Source: Toxonevra muliebris
Lineage: Eukaryota; Arthropoda; Insecta; Diptera; Pallopteridae
Direction: 5' to 3'
Length of the DNA stretch: 64,000 nucleotides
Assembly (NCBI GenBank): GCA_963691655.1
Contig: OY829328.1
Coordinates: 9,018,204 to 9,082,203 of the forward strand
The notes below the pieces were generated by a model. The model saw only the letters and a program-made list of their open reading frames with translations, was not told the origin of the DNA and made no database searches. Shown here piece after piece: positions 57,719 through 64,000 of the stretch. Within the stretch, counting starts at the first letter, position 1. Each line of letters begins with the position of its first letter. Made by a program: the position numbers and the translations under genes.

Positions 57719-60700
57719 ATGTTGAGAATTCCTAAATTCCTACCGCGTCTTAACGTTCAACGCCTGGTCGGGCCAGAATCGGGAAAGTTCTTTCAGAATG
57801 TAAGTTGCTATCCACCCCAGCGCTCCCCTGCTTTATTAGTAAATTCGCTGCAGTATTTTCAATGCAGGCCCTTTTACATAATGAATTTCATAAAATTGTT
57901 TGGAAATGTCAAATTTCCTTTAAAGAATATGAAAGTTATTTTCTCAATTGTAATTAATTGAAATGTAATGATTTATTTATTTTTTTTACGTTTTTACAGC
58001 AAGTACCTTTCCTGTACAATGGACTCGCAGCCCAACTGCGTCACAAGTAAGTAAAAATTTGTAGAATTTTTATTTTTACGGGAGAAAAATCTCAAATGGA
58101 AATAGTAAAAACTTATATAATTTGAATTGTTGCTTATAAAGGATGTTTCGAGATAATATGAGTAATAGTTAATTGTGACATTGCAGCAATCATAAACTCT
58201 GTTGCGTCATACATATGTTAGGAGATAACACGCACTATAAATTTACACATCAAATGTGACAACTTTTGAACCGGTGCCTATTATGTTGATAATTTGTTTT
58301 TTTTTTTTTTTGCTGAGTTTTGTTAAATAAATCATTTTACTCTTCCAAATTGAGATATGCAGGCATCGTGGTTGATTTTGTGTAATGGATCGCATACATA
58401 CGCGACAATAGAATTTAAGATTTTTACTTAAATACTATTGGGTTAAACTTGATACAAATTTAGATTTAAATTGTGATCTTATATTTTGAAAAATGTTCCA
58501 GTTTCTTTAGAATTTAAATACTGAATTGGATGAAAAACAAATTCGGAAATTTATTTTTGAATGGTGCACGCATTTCGCTTTTATGATAGGGATCTTTCAT
58601 CAGTTGTATTTGATATTAATACCCATATCGATTTAAGTATAGCCATCTCTCGATTTATACGAAAGATACATTACACGAAATGTTCATAGTAACCGTATAA
58701 ACAGAGGCATAGATTTTACGAAAAAAAATTTTCTATAAAAGGCTTTTTCGATTAAAAATTTTACCTTAAAGTACCACAGATCAAGAGATTAGGCGATAAG
58801 AATAATTTAATATATAACAGATAAAATGATAGGATCCCATTCCATTCGAAACTCGCTAGCAAAAACTAACCAAAAAATAAATCGAGCCAATCATGCCATT
58901 ATCTTAAGTGATGTTAAAGTTTGTGATAGTAAAAGGTAGTCGAGAAATCCGCCAAAGGAAAAAAAACTCTGTAGAAAAAGAGAAGACAATGGCGGTGATT
59001 TGAAAGTCGAAGGAAAATTAGAGAAGCTTAGTGCTGCTGCGAACATCAATTTATTTAACCTTAAGTTCTTCGAAAATGGTATTTTACATTCGATTTTTTT
59101 TTAACAATTTGTCGTATTTTTGCGGTTTAAGTCAGAAATGAAAAATGTGAAACTAAAAAGGTGCATATTGTTGCTCTTAACAAGTAATATGAAAGAAAAA
59201 ATAATAAAAAGAAGAGAACTTATTTTCAATTATTCAAATATTTGTTTATTGAAATATCTCCGCGCCTCCCTTCAAATCTATCCAAACCTACTCAGAAAAC
59301 TTTAGTCAAATCTTAAGATTTTAGAAACTTGCATACAAGTCAAAAATTGCTTAAGTTTTCTAGACAATTAAGAGTTCCGAACTTAAGAATTCCGAACGTG
59401 CACTGTTTTACTAATTTCTAATATATAAAATTCTATTATAGATCCGGTGAAGTAAAGGGAGCCGTTATCGGTATCGATTTGGGTACCACCAATTCGTGTG
59501 TGGCCATTATGGAAGGCAAACAAGCTAAAGTGATTGAAAATGCTGAGGGAGCACGCACAACTCCCTCCCATGTTGCATTCACTAAAGATGGCGAAAGGCT
59601 TGTAGGTATGCCAGCCAAACGTCAGGCTGTCACCAATTCAGCTAATACCTTCTATGCGACAAAACGTCTAATTGGGCGCCGTTTTGATGATCCCGAAATT
59701 AAGAAGGATTTAAAGAATTTGTCATACAAAGTAGTGAAGGCATCGAATGGTGACGCTTGGGTTTCATCTACTGATGGCAAAGTATACTCGCCTTCGCAAA
59801 TCGGTGCTTTCGTGCTCATGAAGATGAAGGAGACAGCTGAGGCATACCTCAATACGCCTGTGAAGAATGCTGTTATTACTGTGCCCGCTTACTTCAACGA
59901 CTCACAACGTCAAGCCACCAAGGACGCTGGCCAAATTGCAGGTCTCAATGTTTTGCGTGTCATTAATGAGCCGACAGCAGCTGCGCTCGCTTATGGAATG
60001 GACAAGACCGACGATAAAATGTAAGCAAATTAAATGATCTATCAATGTTTTGCCTTATTTTTATTCGTTGCATTTATTTCAGTATTGCCGTATATGATTT
60101 AGGTGGTGGAACCTTCGATATATCCATTCTAGAAATTCAGAAGGGTGTCTTCGAGGTGAAATCAACCAACGGCGACACATTACTCGGTGGTGAGGATTTC
60201 GATAACACCATTGTTAATTATCTAGTTGCTGAATTCAGAAAGGATAGTGGCATCGACATCACCAAAGACAATATCGCTATGCAGCGTCTCAAGGAGGCCG
60301 CTGAGAAAGCAAAATGTGAGTTGTCATCCTCACAACAAACTGATATTAACTTACCCTACTTAACCATGGATGCTGCTGGCCCACAACATATGAATCTAAA
60401 AATGACACGCTCCAAATTGGAAAGTCTCGTGGGTGATCTCATTAAGCGTACCATACAACCCTGTCAAAAGGCATTATCCGATGCTGAGGTGTCCAAAACA
60501 GAAATAGGGGAAGTATTGCTCGTAGGTGGTATGACACGTATGCCGAAGGTACATGCTACAGTGCAAGAGCTGTTTGGACGTCAACCTTCACGCTCCGTCA
60601 ATCCAGACGAAGCAGTAGCTGTGGGTGCAGCGGTGCAGGGTGGTGTTCTCGCCGGTGATGTTACTGATGTTTTGCTTCTTGATGTGACCCCACTCTCGCT

Positions 60701-61529
60701 CGGTATCGAAACTCTCGGTGGTGTTTTCACACGTCTTATCACTCGTAATACCACTATCCCCACCAAAAAATCACAGGTCTTCTCCACAGCTGCCGATGGT
60801 CAAACACAAGTAGAAATTAAGGTGCATCAAGGTGAACGTGAGATGGCTTCTGATAATAAACTGCTCGGCGCTTTTACACTTGTCGGCATTCCACCAGCAC
60901 CACGTGGTGTCCCACAAATCGAAGTTGTATTTGACATTGACGCCAATGGCATTGTTCATGTGTCAGCTAAGGATAAGGGCACCGGTAAGGAACAACAGAT
61001 TGTCATTCAATCGAGCGGTGGCCTAAGCAAGGACGAAATCGAAAATATGATCAAGAAGGCCGAAGAATATGCTGCCACTGACAAAAAGAAGCGTGAATTA
61101 ATTGAATTGGTAAATCAAGGAGAAAGCATTGTACACGACACTGAAACAAAGATGGAAGAATTCAAGAGTCAATTGCCAGCTGAAGAGGTGGGTGCATAGT
61201 TATAATTCTATCTATCCATATATTATATTTTTATTTTTAGTGTGAGAAGCTGAAAAAAGAAATTGCCGACCTGCGTACTCTACTTGCTAATAAAGAGACA
61301 GCTGAACCAGAAGAGGTTAGAAAAGCCACAAACGCACTACAACAGTCATCATTGAAACTATTTGAGATGGCATACAAAAAGGTAACTTCACATAATATAG
61401 CCTAAAATGAGATAAATTTTTAATAAATTTTTTTTATAGATGTCTGCTGAACGTGAAAGTGCTTCAGCTGGTAGTAGTTCAGAGCAAACCACAAGTGAAG
61501 AAGAAAAGAAGAAGGAAGAAAAGAACTAA
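57719..61529 (+). CDS. Hsc70-5: Mitochondrial Hsp70 (mortalin)
   Basis: Matrix chaperone of the DnaK type that drives protein import with the TIM motor, folds imported proteins and supports Fe-S cluster assembly. Six exons: 57719-57799, 58000-58046, 59442-60020, 60083-61187, 61241-61381, 61440-61529; 680 residues, the normal length. Residues 1-45 form a basic, acid-poor presequence. The nucleotide-binding domain has [38 protein letters not shown] and [13 protein letters not shown]. The interdomain linker is [16 protein letters not shown]. The substrate-binding domain follows, then a helical lid, ending in a Ser/Glu/Lys tail rather than EEVD, as expected for a mitochondrial form. A poly(A) signal AATAAA is at 61994-61999. 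It is divergent from the DNAJC11 gene. Confidence 0.97.
58047..59441 (+). other. Hsc70-5 second intron
   Basis: A 1.4-kb AT-rich intron separating the presequence exons from the ATPase exon. I found no repeat end, RNA gene or extra exon. Confidence 0.55.
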
Positions 61530-62206
61530 AGCAGCTGGTAGTTGATGTTAGATTTCATGAATGAGCCTGTGTGAATTACATTTTTTATTTATACTGTTAT
61601 TTATAGTCGAATTTTATTTCCAAATTTCTATTTCCGCTCGACGTATACCCAGTCGTTGAATCAAAGTTTTGGCATAACGCTTTTTACTCTCTACTATGCT
61701 ACTCACACTCACTGGTCAACGAAATGGTCTCAACCATGTTCTATTCTCTACACTTCAAATAAGCGAACTCGACTATAAAATATAATAAAATAGCTGCAAT
61801 TTTAGTTCTGTGTGGTTATTGTAAAATAATTTTAAATTAGCATAGTACCTTAACTGTTTAGTTTAATCTTGATTGAAGAAGAAGAAACAGAATAAGGAGA
61901 GAACACAAAAAATTAATATTCACATATGTAATGAGAGGGATTATATTTAAGTAATCGTCGTTTATCAGTGATTTACCAATTCTGTAAAAAGCAAATAAAA
62001 TTTAAACTTATTGCAATGCGACGTAATCCAAACATTTAATAACTGTATTAATTTATAATAGTAAAACGAAACAAATATAAATTTAAATCTATTATGTATG
62101 AAAATCTTTTGATTATCTTTAAAAATAAGGAGGTGTTAAAAATCGAGCTCGAATCTTATTTAATGCAATGTTCTTTACTTCAACAAAACTATAATGTGTA
62201 TAGAGG
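61530..62206. other. Convergent 3' spacer, Hsc70-5 / SMYD gene
   Basis: It is mostly the 3' UTR of Hsc70-5 up to about 62015, then the 3' flank of the minus-strand SET/MYND gene. There is no other feature. Confidence 0.6.
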
Positions 62207-64000
62207 TTACATTAATATAACCATTTTGAGAGCATTTCTATTTATTTTCGCCTGTTTTAGGATATGTCCTTCTACGAATAAATCCGACTCATTTTGCAGA
62301 TAGTTAATACATTTCTGAACAAAGAACAATGATTCTTGAAGAAGCTCTTTTGGAGAAAGAGTTGTTTGCAGAGAGATGCGCCTTGTATGCTCCGCTATAG
62401 CTGAATGCAATTCGAAGCAAAGCGTCCCAATCATTCTGATTTCGCCTACATTTGAAAATATAGATATTATTTATACAATATGAGTTTCAGTTCTATGAAT
62501 AAAATTTTATTACATGGTGCTAGAGTTTCATACAACTCAATAAGTTCTCTGGCGTATTCCATTTTCATATTTAATTTTTCATCCGAAACCACCATTAGTT
62601 CTTTGGGATCACCACCTATCTGCTGTATTAGTTGAATTTTTGTTTCGCAAATATAAAAATGTTTTCTCGAAAGCCATTTTTGATAATGTTGGATGTACCT
62701 GAAAAACCATCATTAAAAATGGTGAACTGATTTTTTTTTTTTCAGAAGGGAACAGTTGTGTTACTTACTTCAAGCAATTTTCCATAGTTTTTTCCATGGC
62801 ATGTATATCCTTGCCCGCTTTTTCTAATATATTGTTTATATACAAATTGTCCACTTGAGCAGCGCAAATATTGCATCTGTACTTATAGTTGAAAAGTTAA
62901 AATATAGTCATAAATGTTTTCCATTATTTCACCTCCAGTTGCCGTTCCACTCTTTCAAATTTGCTGGTAGCAGAAGTCCTTCACATTTCTCTTCTTCACA
63001 TTTCAGAGCATTATAATTAGTGCCGAATTCAGTTACATCAAGACAACGCGGACAAGTGCACTTGAAAAGTTTGGTGTGAATTAAGTGACGTTGCCGATCA
63101 GCAGTACCCCACACAGCGTCAGAATAGCAAATACTCAGATGTGAATTCTTCTTTATAGCATTTGGAGCCCATAAAACCATCAGTCCGTTTCTTGTGAAGC
63201 TCTTTGCTAAATTTGGTATACAGGAGTGCTCTAACAATGAAGCAGCATAAAAAATGGCCACATGTGGTGGATCGGTTGTGGGCACTTCATGACCATTAAT
63301 TTGTAAAATTCCAATAGTCTTCATGATTTCATCTTCCTCGAAATCGGTGGTGTTGAAAAATCTAAAAGAGATACAATATATATTATAGGTGGCTCACGGC
63401 ATGACCAATGATGAATTTAACTTACTTCGGAATAAATTTACCAATGCTTTCAAGGTCTGTCTTCCATTGCATTGATCCTCTACGCTGATTTTCTAATGAT
63501 TCCAATTGTTGGAACTTTTCCCATTTAGTTTGGTTCGTTTTGCCCAACAATAAACATCTGACTGTGCTGATGCACTGGTACAGCGGATGAGGATTGGTGA
63601 ACTCTTGAACAGTAATCTTAATGAAAAGAGAATTACAATTGCTAAATAGATCAAATTTGTGCGCTACAATTCTTTAAATATCCCAAATGAAAATAGATTA
63701 GGTACGCCATCCATAAACCAGCTTCAGAAATAAGTCACCAAAGTATTAAGTTAAGCCACTAGAGGGTACTAATACAAACGAAATATTTAAGTCGTTATTT
63801 GAAATTACATTGACGGGATGACTCTACATTTAATATAAATTCCAGCTATTCTACTAAACCAATTATAGAAAGCATGAGGGGCGGGACAAATTCTAACAAA
63901 TAAATATATTCTCTCTGTTCCCTTCTGGTGTGCATACCTTTCGTCCTCTCTTTACACTTAGTTCACATTCGGCCTTATGTTCTGGACTATCTTTGCATTC
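62207..64000 (-). CDS. SET and MYND domain protein (arthropod SMYD type), 3' part
   Basis: Probable protein-lysine methyltransferase family member, truncated by the right edge. Exons in order of translation: 63938-64000 (partial), 63426-63616, 62933-63361, 62769-62876, 62514-62698, 62207-62445; all frame-consistent, 404 residues seen. The partial first exon ends a MYND zinc finger (ECKDSPEHKAECE). The SET C-terminal core has FYAASLLEHSCIPNLAKSF, the NHSCxPN motif in which the Asn is replaced by Glu in this protein, and a post-SET CTCPRC. The C-terminal helical region holds RCNICAAQ with two more cysteines and TPR-like helices. In Drosophila I recall several such SmydA genes, some probably not active enzymes. 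The SET core divides across exons at the 63361/63426 junction. The catalytic Tyr usually near the post-SET may correspond to SICYSD. Confidence 0.88.

Overview
This is AT-rich nuclear DNA from an insect, most likely a higher fly (Schizophora). Every gene I could identify reads best as a fly orthologue, the introns have GT/AG borders, the spacers are full of small DNA transposons, and one repeat resembles a SINE-like family I associate with flies. A tephritid is my guess; the sequence does not prove it. All exon borders given here were derived by hand from splice signals plus reading-frame continuity.

Layout. 1-9783 (+): the 3' part of Vha44 (V-ATPase subunit C), with two phase-matched cassette exons that would insert 310 residues. 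12871-15740 (-): a six-exon PLP-dependent aminotransferase. 18746-19275 (+): Blos2 (BLOC-1 subunit 2). 21627-23951 (+): intronless MED16 (Mediator). 33746-34948 (+): intronless SelD/Sps1, with Arg at the selenocysteine position. 42498-46345 (+): a 622-residue low-complexity protein, unnamed here, with a paxillin-type LD motif near its N-terminus and a Cys-rich CaaX C-terminus. 48908-51837 (-): a beta-1,4-N-acetylgalactosaminyltransferase. 53032-55166 (-): a DNAJC11 homologue. 57719-61529 (+): Hsc70-5 (mitochondrial Hsp70). 62207 to the right edge (-): a SET/MYND protein of the SMYD type, 5' end outside the window.

The long spacers (9.8-12.9, 15.7-18.7, 19.3-21.6, 24-33.7, 35-42.5, 46.3-48.9 and 55.2-57.7 kb) hold no recognisable host gene. 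They contain degenerate transposons, several with exact ends: two hAT-like elements with perfect 8-bp target duplications (25824-26812 and 39331-39992), a piggyBac-like MITE flanked by TTAA (38290-38569), a decayed piggyBac element with transposase remnants (41004-41932), TA-bounded elements, and several dispersed families. Introns hold foldbacks as well, including three separate hairpin-forming sequences in Vha44.

Most of the genes are unrelated housekeeping genes. The one suggestive functional neighbourhood is the divergent pair DNAJC11 / Hsc70-5, a mitochondria-associated J-protein next to the mitochondrial Hsp70. The most interesting individual items are the LD-motif/CaaX protein, the Vha44 long-isoform cassette with a 33-nt-arm hairpin just after its splice donor, and the set of precisely delimited non-autonomous transposons.
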